DNA of 64,000 nt, from positions 3,162,001 to 3,226,000 of the forward strand of contig JADJPZ010000004.1 of the NCBI GenBank assembly GCA_016713025.1, written 5' to 3'. This document shows positions 17,562 through 26,839 of this stretch, one piece after another; position 1 is the first letter of the stretch, and the number at the start of each line of letters is the position of its first letter. A program made the position numbers and the translations under genes. The notes under the pieces are model-generated. The model was not told the DNA's origin, did not search any database, and was given only the letters and a program-made list of their open reading frames with translations. The stretch comes from Saprospiraceae bacterium. Its GTDB lineage: Bacteria > Bacteroidota > Bacteroidia > Chitinophagales > Saprospiraceae.

Positions 17562-17918
17562 TTAATCTTGGATTTCTAATTTATTCTCGACCACTAGTGT
17601 TACATGGTTCATTCTTTTTCTGATTCTGTTAGCCCTTCCATGGGGTGCCGGTCTGAATCTCTTAAGTACTGAACCACCATCAACGAAGGCAGTTTTGACA
17701 AACAATCTATAATCTTCAGGACTTGCCACTTCAGTCTTTGAAGCCCAATTGGATACTGCCGACAATAAAAGTTTTTCAACCCATCCAGCTGCTTCCTTGT
17801 TTGTATATTTCAATATATTAAGGGCATCATCTACGGATTTGCCTCTGATATTGTCAACCACCAATCGCATCTTTCGAGCTGACATCGGACAATTTCTAAG
17901 TTTTGCATGTGCCTCCAT
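17562..17918 (-). CDS. rplV: 50S ribosomal protein L22
   Basis: 118 residues: AKLRNCPMSARKMRLVVDNIRG start and FRPAPHGRANRIRKRMNHVTL, the beta-hairpin that lines the exit tunnel where macrolide-resistance changes fall. 18 bp before rpsC. Confidence 0.98.
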   Translation of the reverse strand: MEAHAKLRNCPMSARKMRLVVDNIRGKSVDDALNILKYTNKEAAGWVEKLLLSAVSNWASKTEVASPEDYRLFVKTAFVDGGSVLKRFRPAPHGRANRIRKRMNHVTLVVENKLEIQD

Positions 17919-17949
17919 TTCTACTATTTTTCGCTTTTGCTAATTCTTG

Positions 17950-18216
17950 TTATTTTTTATTACCACTATGACCTCTGAATGTTCTGGTCAAGGAAAACTC
18001 TCCCAACTTGTGACCTACCATGTTTTCTGTCACAAATACAGGGATGAAAGTCTTTCCATTGTGAACTGCAATTGTTTGACCTATCATATCAGGTATAATC
18101 ATTGAAGCTCTCGACCATGTCTTAATCACAGATTTTTTATTACTTTCAGTTGCTTTCACGACTTTTTCGTAAAGCTTGTGATATACATAAGGTCCTTTTT
18201 TTATTGATCTAGCCAT
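17950..18216 (-). CDS. rpsS: 30S ribosomal protein S19
   Basis: 88 residues: MARSIKKGPYVYHKLYEKVVK, TWSRASMIIPDMIGQTIAVHNG, VGHKLGEFSLTRTFRGHSGNKK. S19 works with S13 in the 30S head. 13 bp after rplB. Confidence 0.98.
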   Translation of the reverse strand: MARSIKKGPYVYHKLYEKVVKATESNKKSVIKTWSRASMIIPDMIGQTIAVHNGKTFIPVFVTENMVGHKLGEFSLTRTFRGHSGNKK

Positions 18217-18229
18217 TTGCTGATAATGA

Positions 18230-19051
18230 TTACTTACGTTTTGAAATAATTAATCTACTTGAAGCCTTCTTAACGCTTCTGGTTTTCTGTCCTTTTGCCA
18301 TGATGCCGGTTCTGGATCTTGGATGCCCTCCTGAAGCCCTACCTTCACCTCCACCCATCGGGTGATCTACCGGGTTCATTGCTACCCCTCTTACTCTTGA
18401 TCTCTTGCCCAACCATCTGGTTTTACCCGCTTTTCCCATTACTTCCAGCCCATGATCAGGGTTTGAAGCACGTCCGATGACAGCTTTGCAAGTCAACAAT
18501 ACTCTTCTTACTTCGCCTGATGGCAATTTTACTATGGCATACTTACCTTCACGTCCGACCATTGTCGCATATGTACCTGCGCTTCTTGCTAAAGCTGCAC
18601 CTTTGCCAGGTGACATTTCGATAGCATGAATATCAGCTCCTAATGGGATTGAAGAAAAGTATAAAGCATTTCCAGTATCAGGAGTAGCATCTTTGCCAGA
18701 CATAATAGCATCACCTACTTTAATCTTGTCGGGAGCTATAATATATCTTTTTTCTCCATCAGCATACACCAATAAGGCTATAAATGATGTTCTGTTTGGA
18801 TCATACTCTATGGAAACAACCTTAGCCGGAATACCTTCTTTATCTCTTTTGAAGTCGATAATTCTGTATTTTTGTTTATTTCCGCCTCCAATTTGACGCA
18901 TTGTCATTTTCCCATCATGGTTCCTTCCACCGGATTTTGACTTACCTACTGTGAGGCTTTTTTCCGGTTTGGAAGTAGTCAATTCCGAATAATCGACCTG
19001 AACTTTTTGTCTCAGGCCCGGAGTGATTGGGTTAAATTTTTTAATTGCCAT
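18230..19051 (-). CDS. rplB: 50S ribosomal protein L2
   Basis: 273 residues: MAIKKFNPITPGLRQKVQVD start, SGGRNHDGKMTMRQIGGGNK, and the C-terminal GVAMNPVDHPMGGGEGRASGG that carries the conserved His near the peptidyl-transferase centre. Needed for subunit joining. 27 bp after rplW. Confidence 0.98.
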   Translation of the reverse strand: MAIKKFNPITPGLRQKVQVDYSELTTSKPEKSLTVGKSKSGGRNHDGKMTMRQIGGGNKQKYRIIDFKRDKEGIPAKVVSIEYDPNRTSFIALLVYADGEKRYIIAPDKIKVGDAIMSGKDATPDTGNALYFSSIPLGADIHAIEMSPGKGAALARSAGTYATMVGREGKYAIVKLPSGEVRRVLLTCKAVIGRASNPDHGLEVMGKAGKTRWLGKRSRVRGVAMNPVDHPMGGGEGRASGGHPRSRTGIMAKGQKTRSVKKASSRLIISKRK

Positions 19052-19078
19052 AGCGATTAATTTTTTATAATTATCTGC

Positions 19079-19381
19079 TTACTCTTCTGAACTGTTATAA
19101 ATATCAAGGCTCTCTCCCTCAGCCAGAGTAACATAAGCCTTCTTGTAAGAACTTACCTTGCCTCTGATGACTCCTGATCTGGTATTTCGTGATTTCATTC
19201 TTGCAGGAACAATCACTGTATTGACAGCCAACACGTTAGTAGAGAACATTGCTTCCACAGCTTTTTTAATCTCTAATTTGTTGGCATTTTTGTCAACTAC
19301 GAATGTGTACTGATTTCCTTTTGCTGTAAGGGACTCAGATTTTTCGGAGATAACCGGTTTTATTAATATATTTCCAGACAT
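19079..19381 (-). CDS. rplW: 50S ribosomal protein L23
   Basis: 100 residues: ILIKPVISEKSESLTAKGNQ and YTFVVDKNANKLEIKKAVEAMF. L23 forms the dock for trigger factor and SRP at the tunnel exit. 12 bp after rplD. Confidence 0.97.
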   Translation of the reverse strand: MSGNILIKPVISEKSESLTAKGNQYTFVVDKNANKLEIKKAVEAMFSTNVLAVNTVIVPARMKSRNTRSGVIRGKVSSYKKAYVTLAEGESLDIYNSSEE

Positions 19382-19393
19382 ATCTTAACTATT

Positions 19394-20026
19394 TTATTGC
19401 TCCTGAAAAGCAGATTTAAGTTTATTTATTGAATTTTCAGAAATCAAAAGAACATCAGCTCCAATAATATCATAAGTATTGGCATCATTTACAAATCTCA
19501 CCTGACTCTTAGGAAGGTTTCTTCCTGATAGGTAGACATTTGAATTGATCTCTGCTGTCAGTAATAATGATTTTCCATCCACTTTCAAGTTTTCAAGGAT
19601 TCTTTTGTATTCTTTGGTACTTGGAGCAGCAAGATTGAAATCTTCGACTACAATCATTGAACCTGAAGCGACTTTGTCAGAATAAGCAGAATATCTTGCA
19701 AGTTCTTTGACTTTTTTATTCAGTTTGAATGAATAATTACGTGGTTTAGGTCCAAATGTACGTCCACCACCTCTGAAAACAGGGCTCTTCATAGAACCTG
19801 CTCTTGCAGTACCTGTTCCCTTTTGTCTTTTCAACTTTTTAGTTGTTCTTGAGATCTCCCACTTTTCTTTAGCTTTGTGAGTACCTTGTCTTTGTGCAGC
19901 AAGATATTGTTTTACAGCAAGATATACCGCATGAGGATTTGGTTCTACACCAAATATTTCTTCAGGAAGTTCTACACTTCTTCCTGTACTGCCACCTTGT
20001 ATATTTAGAACATCTAGTTTCATCAT
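19394..20026 (-). CDS. rplD: 50S ribosomal protein L4
   Basis: 210 residues: tunnel loop KLKRQKGTGTARAGSMKSPVF-like segment near residues 68-88 and FGPKPRNYSFKLNKKVKELA. L4 lines the exit tunnel and in E. coli represses the S10 operon. Only 2 bp after rplC, so probably coupled. Confidence 0.98.
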   Translation of the reverse strand: MMKLDVLNIQGGSTGRSVELPEEIFGVEPNPHAVYLAVKQYLAAQRQGTHKAKEKWEISRTTKKLKRQKGTGTARAGSMKSPVFRGGGRTFGPKPRNYSFKLNKKVKELARYSAYSDKVASGSMIVVEDFNLAAPSTKEYKRILENLKVDGKSLLLTAEINSNVYLSGRNLPKSQVRFVNDANTYDIIGADVLLISENSINKLKSAFQEQ

Positions 20027-20028
20027 CC

Positions 20029-20649
20029 TTACTTTTCAATAATTACATAAGAACCTTTGTGACCAGGAACAGCTCCTTGAATAAGGATAATGTTCATTTC
20101 CGGTAAAAGCTTAACAATTTTTAAATTTTTAGTCTTCACTCTTTCATTTCCAACTCTTCCTGCCATACGCACTCCTTTGAAAACCCGTGAAGGCCATGCT
20201 GAAGCACCTACTGATCCCGGAGCTCTCAATCTATTATGCTGTCCGTGGGTAGCTTGTCCAACTCCGTTAAAGTTATGTCTTTTTACGACACCCATAAAAC
20301 CCTTACCTTTGGAAGTTCCTATGGCACTAACTTTATCTCCTTCATTGAATATATCACCAATATTGACCTCTTCGCCCAAAGCCCTATCCAATGGATAATC
20401 TCTGAACTCGACTACTTCCTGTTTGGGTGAAGTGCCTGCCTTTTCAAAATGGCCCTGAAGCGCCTTTGAAGTGTTTTTTACCTTTGCTTCACCATAACTC
20501 AGTTGAATGGCATCATATCCATCTGTCTCCACCGACTTAACCTGAGTGACGATATTAGACTGGGCCTCGATGACTGTGCAAGCAATATTTTTGCCACTCG
20601 CATCGAAAATACTGGTCATACCAAACTTTTTTCCTATTAATCCGTTCAT
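20029..20649 (-). CDS. rplC: 50S ribosomal protein L3
   Basis: 206 residues: MNGLIGKKFGMTSIFDASGK start, GTSKGKGFMGVVKRHNFNGV, ATHGQHNRLRAPGSVGASAWP and VFKGVRMAGRVGNERV. L3 starts 50S assembly and reaches toward the peptidyl-transferase centre. 78 bp after rpsJ. Confidence 0.98.
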   Translation of the reverse strand: MNGLIGKKFGMTSIFDASGKNIACTVIEAQSNIVTQVKSVETDGYDAIQLSYGEAKVKNTSKALQGHFEKAGTSPKQEVVEFRDYPLDRALGEEVNIGDIFNEGDKVSAIGTSKGKGFMGVVKRHNFNGVGQATHGQHNRLRAPGSVGASAWPSRVFKGVRMAGRVGNERVKTKNLKIVKLLPEMNIILIQGAVPGHKGSYVIIEK

Positions 20650-20727
20650 GATTAAATTTTTAAAAAGATTCAGGAAACTACCTGATATCTATACTTCAGA
20701 ATCTAAAAAATAAATAAAATCCAGCGA

Positions 20728-21036
20728 TTAAGTGAGCTTCACCTGGATATCCACACCACTAGGAAGTTCTAGTTTTGACAATGCGTCAACTGTCTTCTGG
20801 GTTGGTGTAAAAATCTCGATGATGCGTTTGTGGGTCCTTAGCTGGAACTGCTCACGAGATTTTTTATTTACATGCGGGGAACGCAATACTGTAAATACTT
20901 CTTTCTCTGTTGGCAGCGGAATCGGACCGGAAATAACAGCACCGCTGTTTTTGACCGTTTTTACAATCTTTTCAGTACTTTTATCTACCAAATTGTGATC
21001 GTAAGAGCGGAGTTTTATCCTGATTTTTTGATTCAT
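20728..21036 (-). CDS. rpsJ: 30S ribosomal protein S10
   Basis: 102 residues: MNQKIRIKLRSYDHNLVDKS and GPIPLPTEKEVFTVLRSPHVNKKSREQF-type loop, ending LPSGVDIQVKLT. S10 also acts as NusE in antitermination. It heads the S10 operon, 140 bp after fusA, with its own promoter-like boxes in the gap. Confidence 0.98.
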   Translation of the reverse strand: MNQKIRIKLRSYDHNLVDKSTEKIVKTVKNSGAVISGPIPLPTEKEVFTVLRSPHVNKKSREQFQLRTHKRIIEIFTPTQKTVDALSKLELPSGVDIQVKLT

Positions 21037-21074
21037 AACCTAATGTTAAATTTCACTCTATTTTTAAGAGGCCG

Positions 21075-21106
21075 CAAAGATAATACTATTTTGAATATCT
21101 CAGCAA
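21075..21106 (-). promoter_or_regulatory. Promoter for the S10 operon (rpsJ)
   Basis: The minus strand carries TTG (21104-21106), 21 nt, then TATCTTTG (21075-21082), a good match to the Bacteroidota -33/-7 pattern, 39 nt before the rpsJ start. Confidence 0.6.
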
Positions 21107-21176
21107 CAATTAATAAAAAATATTTAATAAAAAAATGATTCTTGATTCAATCATCAAAAATCATTTCAGAATGCTT

Positions 21177-23336
21177 TTAAGCTTTAGCGCCTTTTGCTTT
21201 TTCGATGACAGCGTCAGCGATGCCTTTTGGTGCCGGCGAATAATGGCTAAACTCCATACTACTGCTTGCTCTTCCAGAGGTGATGGTACGCAATTGAGTC
21301 ACATATCCAAACATCTCAGCCAACGGAACTTCAGCTGCAATAGCTACTGCCCCACCTGATCTTGCTTCCTGTCCTTTTGGAAGTCCTCTCCTTCTGTTGA
21401 GGTCACCTATTACACTACCAACATATTCATCAGGCGAAACCACTTCAAGCTTCATGATTGGCTCAAGTAAAACCGGACTACATTTTTTGGAAGCTTCCTT
21501 GAAACCTTCTTTTGCACAAAGTTCAAAAGCAAGTGGCTTTGAGTCAACAGCGTGAGTCTGACCATCATAAAGTCTTACTTTCATACTGTCTATATGGTAA
21601 CCTGCCAAAATACCATTGTCCATCATGGAATTAAACCCTTTGACGATAGAAGCAAAGTATTCTTTCGGAACTGATCCACCAAAAATATCATTGACAAACT
21701 GAAGCTTTGTTTTACCAGATTTAAAATCTTCTGATTCTAAAAACTTCTCATCTGCCGGCCCTAATTCAAATGACATCTGAGCAAAAAGTCCAGAACCTCC
21801 AGATTGCTTTTTAAGCCTTTCAGTATGTTCGACACTTGAAGTGAGTGCTTCTTTATAGTTGACCTGAGGAGCTCCTTCATTCACTTCCACTTTAAACTCT
21901 CTTCTCAAACGATCTACAATGATTTCAAGGTGTAATTCACCCATACCACTGATAACTGTCTGATTGGTCTCTTCATCATATTTTACTCTGAACGTCGGAT
22001 CTTCCTCTGAAAGTTTATTGAGTGCCATACCCAACTTATCCAGATCTTTTTGTGTCTTTGGCTCAATAGCAAGACCAATAACAGGCTCAGGAAATACCAT
22101 ACTTTCAAGCACGATTGGATGCGCTTCTTCACAAAGTGTATCTCCAGTTCTGATATCTTTAAATCCAACTCCAGCGGCAATATCACCTGCCTCAACACGC
22201 TCAATGGCGTTTTGTTTATTAGCATGCATTTGATACAATCTGGAAATTCTTTCTTTATTATTTGACCTTGTGTTGAGTACATATGACCCGGCATCCAATC
22301 CACCAGAGTAAACGCGCATAAATGCTAATCTACCTACATATGGATCTGTAGCTATTTTGAAAGCAAGTGCTGCAAAAGGATCAGTGACTATCGGTCTTCT
22401 GACTTCTTCTTTTTCTGTTTTGGGATTAGTACCGGTGATACCTGCTGTATCTGTTGGCGAAGGCAAAAATGCACAGACGGCATCAAGTACGGCCTGAACT
22501 CCTTTATTTTTAAATGCTGAACCACACATCACAGGTGTAAATGCAAGATCCATTACGGCTGCTCTTACAGCTGCATTGATTTCAGGTACGGTGATTGAAT
22601 CCGGATCTTCAAAGAATTTTTCCATCAGTTCTACGTCATACTCGGCAACTGCTTCTATCAGCTTAGCTCTGTACTCTGCAACGGTATCCGCTATATCAGC
22701 AGGTATATCAATTACTTTGTAAGTCATACCCTGATCTTCTTCATTCCACACCATGGCGATGTTGGTGATCAGGTCTACTGCTCCTTTAAATTTTTCTTCT
22801 GCTCCTATCGGAACTTGTAAAGGAATAGCATTGGCTCCGAGTTTTTCTTTGATATCATTTACTACATTGAAGAAATCAGCTCCAGATCTATCCATCTTGT
22901 TGACGAAAGCAATACTAGGAACTCGATACCTTTCTGCTAATCTCCAGTTAGTCTCAGACTGAGGCTCAACACCATCAACAGCACTGAAAAGGAAAACCAG
23001 TCCATCAAGTACTCTAAGAGACCGGTTTACTTCTACAGTAAAATCCACGTGACCTGGAGTATCGATGATGTTAAAATGGTATTGTTTAGTTTCAGGAAGG
23101 GATTGACCTTGAGTGGTAGGATAATTCCAGTTACAAGTAGTAGCTGCTGAAGTGATGGTGATACCTCTCTCCTGCTCCTGTTCCATCCAGTCCATAGTAG
23201 CAGCACCATCATGCACCTCTCCTATTTTATGACTTATGCCTGTATAGTACAGAATCCTTTCTGTTGTTGTAGTTTTACCCGCATCAATGTGAGCTGCGAT
23301 ACCTATATTTCTGGTATATTTAAGATCTTTTGCCAT
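21177..23336 (-). CDS. fusA: Translation elongation factor G
   Basis: 719 residues, full length. GTPase motifs: AHIDAGKTTTTERIL (P-loop), DTPGHVDFTVEVNRSLRVLD (G3), FVNKMDRSGADF (G4) and CGSAFKNKGVQAVLD. Domain IV has the GGSVPKEYFASIVKG segment that enters the A site. It moves tRNA and mRNA through the ribosome using GTP. No tuf gene follows it, as is common in this phylum. 57 bp after rpsG. Confidence 0.98.
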   Translation of the reverse strand: MAKDLKYTRNIGIAAHIDAGKTTTTERILYYTGISHKIGEVHDGAATMDWMEQEQERGITITSAATTCNWNYPTTQGQSLPETKQYHFNIIDTPGHVDFTVEVNRSLRVLDGLVFLFSAVDGVEPQSETNWRLAERYRVPSIAFVNKMDRSGADFFNVVNDIKEKLGANAIPLQVPIGAEEKFKGAVDLITNIAMVWNEEDQGMTYKVIDIPADIADTVAEYRAKLIEAVAEYDVELMEKFFEDPDSITVPEINAAVRAAVMDLAFTPVMCGSAFKNKGVQAVLDAVCAFLPSPTDTAGITGTNPKTEKEEVRRPIVTDPFAALAFKIATDPYVGRLAFMRVYSGGLDAGSYVLNTRSNNKERISRLYQMHANKQNAIERVEAGDIAAGVGFKDIRTGDTLCEEAHPIVLESMVFPEPVIGLAIEPKTQKDLDKLGMALNKLSEEDPTFRVKYDEETNQTVISGMGELHLEIIVDRLRREFKVEVNEGAPQVNYKEALTSSVEHTERLKKQSGGSGLFAQMSFELGPADEKFLESEDFKSGKTKLQFVNDIFGGSVPKEYFASIVKGFNSMMDNGILAGYHIDSMKVRLYDGQTHAVDSKPLAFELCAKEGFKEASKKCSPVLLEPIMKLEVVSPDEYVGSVIGDLNRRRGLPKGQEARSGGAVAIAAEVPLAEMFGYVTQLRTITSGRASSSMEFSHYSPAPKGIADAVIEKAKGAKA

Positions 23337-23393
23337 GATTATATGGTTATAAAGATTTTATTCTTTTTTAAAAAAATATGTTTCTAAGAAAAA

Positions 23394-23861
23394 TTATGCT
23401 TTGAAGTGTGCAAATGCTCTGTTGGCTTCAGCCATTCTATGAGTATCTTCTCTCCTTTTTACGGCTGCACCTTCGCCTTTGCTTGCTGCAATAGTTTCTG
23501 CTGACAGTTTTTCTGCCATTCCTTTACCACTGCGGGCACGTGAAAATCTAATCAACCACTTCATTCCTATTGACATTCGTCTTGACGGTCTTATTTCAGT
23601 AGGTATCTGAAAAGTAGCTCCTCCTATTCTCTTACTTCTTACTTCAACAGCGGGCATTACATTTTCAAGAGCTTTTTTCCATACTTCATGTGGATTTTCG
23701 CTTGTTCTGCCTTCTACTTTGTCCAAAGCATCATAAAAAATACCGTAAGAAATGCTTTTTTTGCCTTCCCACATCATGTTGTTAACAAACTGAGTTACCA
23801 TAGGATCACTATACCTTGGATCTGGAGTAATAACTCGCTTTTTTGGCTTTCTTTTTCTCAT
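23394..23861 (-). CDS. rpsG: 30S ribosomal protein S7
   Basis: 155 residues: MRKRKPKKRVITPDPRYSDP start, VTQFVNNMMWEGKKSISYGIF, VRSKRIGGATFQIPTEIRPSRR, and MAEANRAFAHFKA end. S7 organises the 3' domain of 16S rRNA. 36 bp after rpsL. Confidence 0.98.
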   Translation of the reverse strand: MRKRKPKKRVITPDPRYSDPMVTQFVNNMMWEGKKSISYGIFYDALDKVEGRTSENPHEVWKKALENVMPAVEVRSKRIGGATFQIPTEIRPSRRMSIGMKWLIRFSRARSGKGMAEKLSAETIAASKGEGAAVKRREDTHRMAEANRAFAHFKA

Positions 23862-23897
23862 CTTTCGATAATATTATTATATACAGTCTAAGTTATA

Positions 23898-24272
23898 TTA
23901 TTTTTTAGGGGCTTTTGCTCCATATTTAGATCTACTTTGAAGTCTTTTTGCCACACCAGCCGTGTCTAAAGCACCACGAACGATAGTATATCGTACACCC
24001 GGAAGATCCTTAACCCTGCCACCTCTTACCAATACGATAGAGTGTTCCTGAAGATTGTGACCTTCACCAGGAATGTAAGCGATAACTTCAATGCCATTGG
24101 TCATTCTGACCTTAGCTACTTTACGAAGAGCTGAATTTGGTTTCTTAGGCGTCGTAGTATATACTCTGGTACAAACCCCTCTCTTCTGAGGACATGAATC
24201 CAAAGCTCTTGATTTACTCGCTACTACTACTTTTTCTCTACCTTTTCTTACTAACTGATTAATAGTTGGCAT
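23898..24272 (-). CDS. rpsL: 30S ribosomal protein S12
   Basis: 124 residues: MPTINQLVRKGREKVVVASK start, TTPKKPNSALRKVAKVRM and RGGRVKDLPGVRYTIVRG. Both lysines where streptomycin-resistance changes occur (in PKKPNSA and RVKDLPG) are the sensitive wild-type residues. S12 controls decoding accuracy. It is the first gene of the translation cluster. Confidence 0.98.
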   Translation of the reverse strand: MPTINQLVRKGREKVVVASKSRALDSCPQKRGVCTRVYTTTPKKPNSALRKVAKVRMTNGIEVIAYIPGEGHNLQEHSIVLVRGGRVKDLPGVRYTIVRGALDTAGVAKRLQSRSKYGAKAPKK

Positions 24273-24339
24273 ATATGAAAATTTATATAAAATAAAGATT
24301 ATTTATGAAGAAAAAATACTCCTTCTTCAAAAAGAGACG

Positions 24340-24347
24340 CAAAGGTA
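24340..24347 (-). promoter_or_regulatory. -7 promoter box (TACCTTTG) of the rpsL-led cluster
   Basis: Perfect TAnnTTTG on the minus strand, 68 nt before the rpsL ATG, at the head of the whole translation cluster. The -33 region is AT-rich without a clear TTTG. Confidence 0.55.
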
Positions 24348-24677
24348 TTATTATTTTGCTTACGGAGAATATTTTTTTGGAATATTTTTTCAATAAATTA
24401 CTGAAATTTAATATGTTCTGACGATCTCAGGCTTATAGCATGGTTGTTTTGGTTGTGTTGTTCTTGTCATTTAAAAAAATCATATATATAAACATCTGAA
24501 TTTATGGAGTTGATACATTTAAAAAAATACTCCTTTTGAAATTTGTACTTTATGAGTCAGATATTTTAATTTTTTAGAGTGTCGGTTATTGTTCATTGCC
24601 GGGATGAGGTAACTCGATACTTTATACTTTTAGGAGTTTGGCAAATTTATGTATAAAATGCCAACACAATACTGATG

Positions 24678-24780
24678 TTTAGTGAATACAAAATATTTTG
24701 CAAAGTATTCAAATCACAAGTTATTAATATTCAAATAATTGCGATTTTTAATTATTGCATTTAATGTTTGTATAACAAAC
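24678..24780 (-). repeat. Diverged copy of the ~105-bp inverted-repeat element (copy A)
   Basis: It aligns along its full length with the element at 27009-27115: a GTG-A-ACA-AAAATATT start, GCAAAGTATTCAAATCA, then TAATTGCGATT and a TGTTTGTATAA end. It is clearly older or more diverged than the other copies. The stretch 24348-24677 before it holds nothing I can recognise. Confidence 0.5.
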
Positions 24781-24900
24781 TGCACAAATTCAATTTTTCT
24801 TCCTCGCTACCCTCATTCCCTTGAGGGACGACCTGCCCAATTCAACCATGTTTTTACCGTTTATTTAAAAGAATTCTAAAAAAGTGCAATTTGTTATACA
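24769..24900. mobile_element. 132-bp element with 17-bp terminal inverted repeats (MITE-like)
   Basis: The ends are TGTATAACAAACTGCAC (24769-24785) and its inverse with one mismatch (24884-24900). Between them is about 98 bp without a coding frame. It sits directly before the pdxA promoter box. No target duplication was made out. It overlaps the end of copy A by a few bases, so one may have inserted into the other. Confidence 0.5.
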
Positions 24901-24941
24901 TACGCATTTCATTTTCTGAGGATGGTAAACAGATTTTTAGC

Positions 24942-24949
24942 TACATTTG
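24942..24949 (+). promoter_or_regulatory. -7 promoter box (TACATTTG) of pdxA
   Basis: Perfect TAnnTTTG, 27 nt before the pdxA ATG. It also shows that the longer open frame starting at 24947 cannot be the real start, because that codon lies inside the box. Confidence 0.55.
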
Positions 24950-24976
24950 CGGTTTATTTTAAAATCAAAAATCCTT

Positions 24977-26032
24977 ATGGCACTTAAAATAGGAATTACA
25001 ATAGGCGATATCAATGGTATAGGTACTGAAGTCATAATAAAAGCTTTAGGCAATCCAAATATTTTGAAAACATTTACTCCTGTCATCTATGGCTCTTATA
25101 AAGTTCTTTCTTACCATAAGAATATAGTCAAAGATATAAATATCAATTTTCATTCTGTCAGCAATGCTAAACAAGCCATTCCCGGTAAAATAAATCTTGT
25201 AAATTGCTGGGATGATAATGTAAATATCACCCTTGGAAAAGCTACATCTGAAGGTGGAAAATATGCGATCATTTCACTGGACAAAGCTCTTTCAGATATT
25301 AAGGATGGTAGCATTCAGGGATTAGTCACTGCACCTATCAACAAAAATGCCATGCAGTTGGCTAATTTCACTTATACCGGTCACACAGAATATTTTACTG
25401 CCAAGGATGGTGCTGCTCAGAGTCTGATGTTTATGGTTAGTGAAGCTTTGAAAGTGGCTTTGGTCACCAATCATATTCCGGTTTCAAAAGTGGCGTCTTC
25501 AATTACCAAAGATCTTATCATTGAAAAAATAAAAATCCTGAATAAAGCATTGATAGAAGATTTTGGATATGAGCGTCCTGTCATTAGTGTTTTGGGATTG
25601 AATCCACATGCTTCGGATGATTCGCTGATAGGTGATGAAGAAGAAAAAATAATAAGACCGGCTATCATTGAAGTGAAAAAACAAGGTATATTAGTAAATG
25701 GCCCATATGCTGCTGATGGATTTTTTGGAAGTGGATTGTGGAGAAAAGCTGATGCTGTACTTGCGATGTACCATGACCAGGGATTGATACCATTCAAAGC
25801 GTTATCATTTGGCACAGGCACCAATGTTACTTCAGGTCTGTCATTTATACGAACATCACCGGATCACGGGACAGCATATGATATAGCCGGAACCAATATG
25901 GCGGATGAATCTTCTATGCTGAAAGCAATGTTTACAGCTGTTGAAATGGTCCATCATCGTCAGGAGTATTTTTCTTCGAGAGAAAATGCACTCGTAAGAA
26001 GAGAAAAACAAACAGCAGGGCTCAACGAATAG
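24977..26032 (+). CDS. pdxA: 4-hydroxythreonine-4-phosphate dehydrogenase
   Basis: 351 residues from the ATG at 24977 (MALKIGITIGDINGIGTEV). PdxA oxidises 4-phosphohydroxy-threonine with NAD in the DXP-dependent route to pyridoxal phosphate. Motifs: GLVTAPINKNAMQ, FTYTGHTEYF (substrate and metal), VLGLNPHASDD, AMYHDQGLIPFKAL (metal His/Asp) and FIRTSPDHGTAYDIAG. Length is typical. The LysE-type gene follows at 18 bp. Confidence 0.95.
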   Translation: MALKIGITIGDINGIGTEVIIKALGNPNILKTFTPVIYGSYKVLSYHKNIVKDININFHSVSNAKQAIPGKINLVNCWDDNVNITLGKATSEGGKYAIISLDKALSDIKDGSIQGLVTAPINKNAMQLANFTYTGHTEYFTAKDGAAQSLMFMVSEALKVALVTNHIPVSKVASSITKDLIIEKIKILNKALIEDFGYERPVISVLGLNPHASDDSLIGDEEEKIIRPAIIEVKKQGILVNGPYAADGFFGSGLWRKADAVLAMYHDQGLIPFKALSFGTGTNVTSGLSFIRTSPDHGTAYDIAGTNMADESSMLKAMFTAVEMVHHRQEYFSSRENALVRREKQTAGLNE

Positions 26033-26050
26033 ACACTATAAAAAAGTAAA

Positions 26051-26677
26051 ATGCAGTATATTGCCGATGGAGTCATGCTTGGACTCACATTGACCATATT
26101 ATTGGGACCTATTTTTGTTGCACTTACACAGACAGGTGTTCAGCATGGCTTAAGGGCGGGCATCGCAGTAGGAAGTGGAATATGGATCAGTGATATAATT
26201 GTGATCTCGGCATCATACTATTTTATACTTCAATTGACGGAACTAACCCAAGCGGAAAATTTTAAATTTGGTATGGGCCTTGCCGGAGGACTAGTATTGA
26301 TTGGTTCTGGTCTGATATCTTTTTTCAAATCGCACAAAGGAGATGAATCTACGCCGGCTTTTGATGCCAAATCTTATTTTGGTTATTTTACAAAAGGGTT
26401 TGCTGTCAACTTCATCAACCCCTTTACCTTTATATTCTGGATTGGGGTGATGACAAGCTATGTGTCTGCCAAAGGGATAAATGGTATAGAAACCATCTTG
26501 CTTTTCGGAACTATAATGGTAACAATTATTATCACAGATTCGCTAAAAGTTATCATGGCGAAGGCCATAAAAAGTCGACTCCAATTGCATCATATTGGCA
26601 TCTTTACCAAAATAGCAGGAGTATTATTATTTATATTTGGAATAGTACTGATGGTGCGAAGTGGAGTGATATTTTGA
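26051..26677 (+). CDS. LysE-family amino acid exporter-like membrane protein
   Basis: 208 residues with about six membrane helices. The start GVMLGLTLTILLGPIFVALTQTGVQHGLRAGIAVGSG matches the LysE/RhtB pattern (conserved GP and G-rich first helices), and the FAVNFINPFTFIFWIGV segment is the usual NP motif. Family members export amino acids or related small molecules in exchange for protons. Co-transcription with pdxA is likely; the substrate is not known. Confidence 0.85.
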   Translation: MQYIADGVMLGLTLTILLGPIFVALTQTGVQHGLRAGIAVGSGIWISDIIVISASYYFILQLTELTQAENFKFGMGLAGGLVLIGSGLISFFKSHKGDESTPAFDAKSYFGYFTKGFAVNFINPFTFIFWIGVMTSYVSAKGINGIETILLFGTIMVTIIITDSLKVIMAKAIKSRLQLHHIGIFTKIAGVLLFIFGIVLMVRSGVIF

Positions 26678-26801
26678 TCTTTTATTGAATTGAATCATGT
26701 AAATGTCATTGCATTGAGGAGCATCCCTCTTTAAACCATTGATTGCGTACCACTGATAGAAAGTTAGCTAAAAATCCACACCTAAAGATCAATAAAAACA
26801 A

Positions 26802-26838
26802 AAATCCCTTGACAATCAATTAGTTATCAAGGGATTTT
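26802..26838 (-). terminator. Terminator behind tRNA-Gln
   Basis: Perfect 12-bp stem AAAATCCCTTGA/TCAAGGGATTTT with a 13-nt loop, starting just after the tRNA 3' end on the minus strand and followed by a T-rich run there. Confidence 0.8.
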
Positions 26839-26839
26839 G

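Noticed and set aside
21037..21176. A missing tuf gene between fusA and rpsJ as a sign of deletion
   Set aside because: Its absence at this place is common in Bacteroidota, where tuf lies elsewhere.
24306..24327. GAAGAA/TTCTTC hairpin in the rpsL leader as an attenuator
   Set aside because: The stem is short and AT-rich, and no T run or alternative fold supports it.
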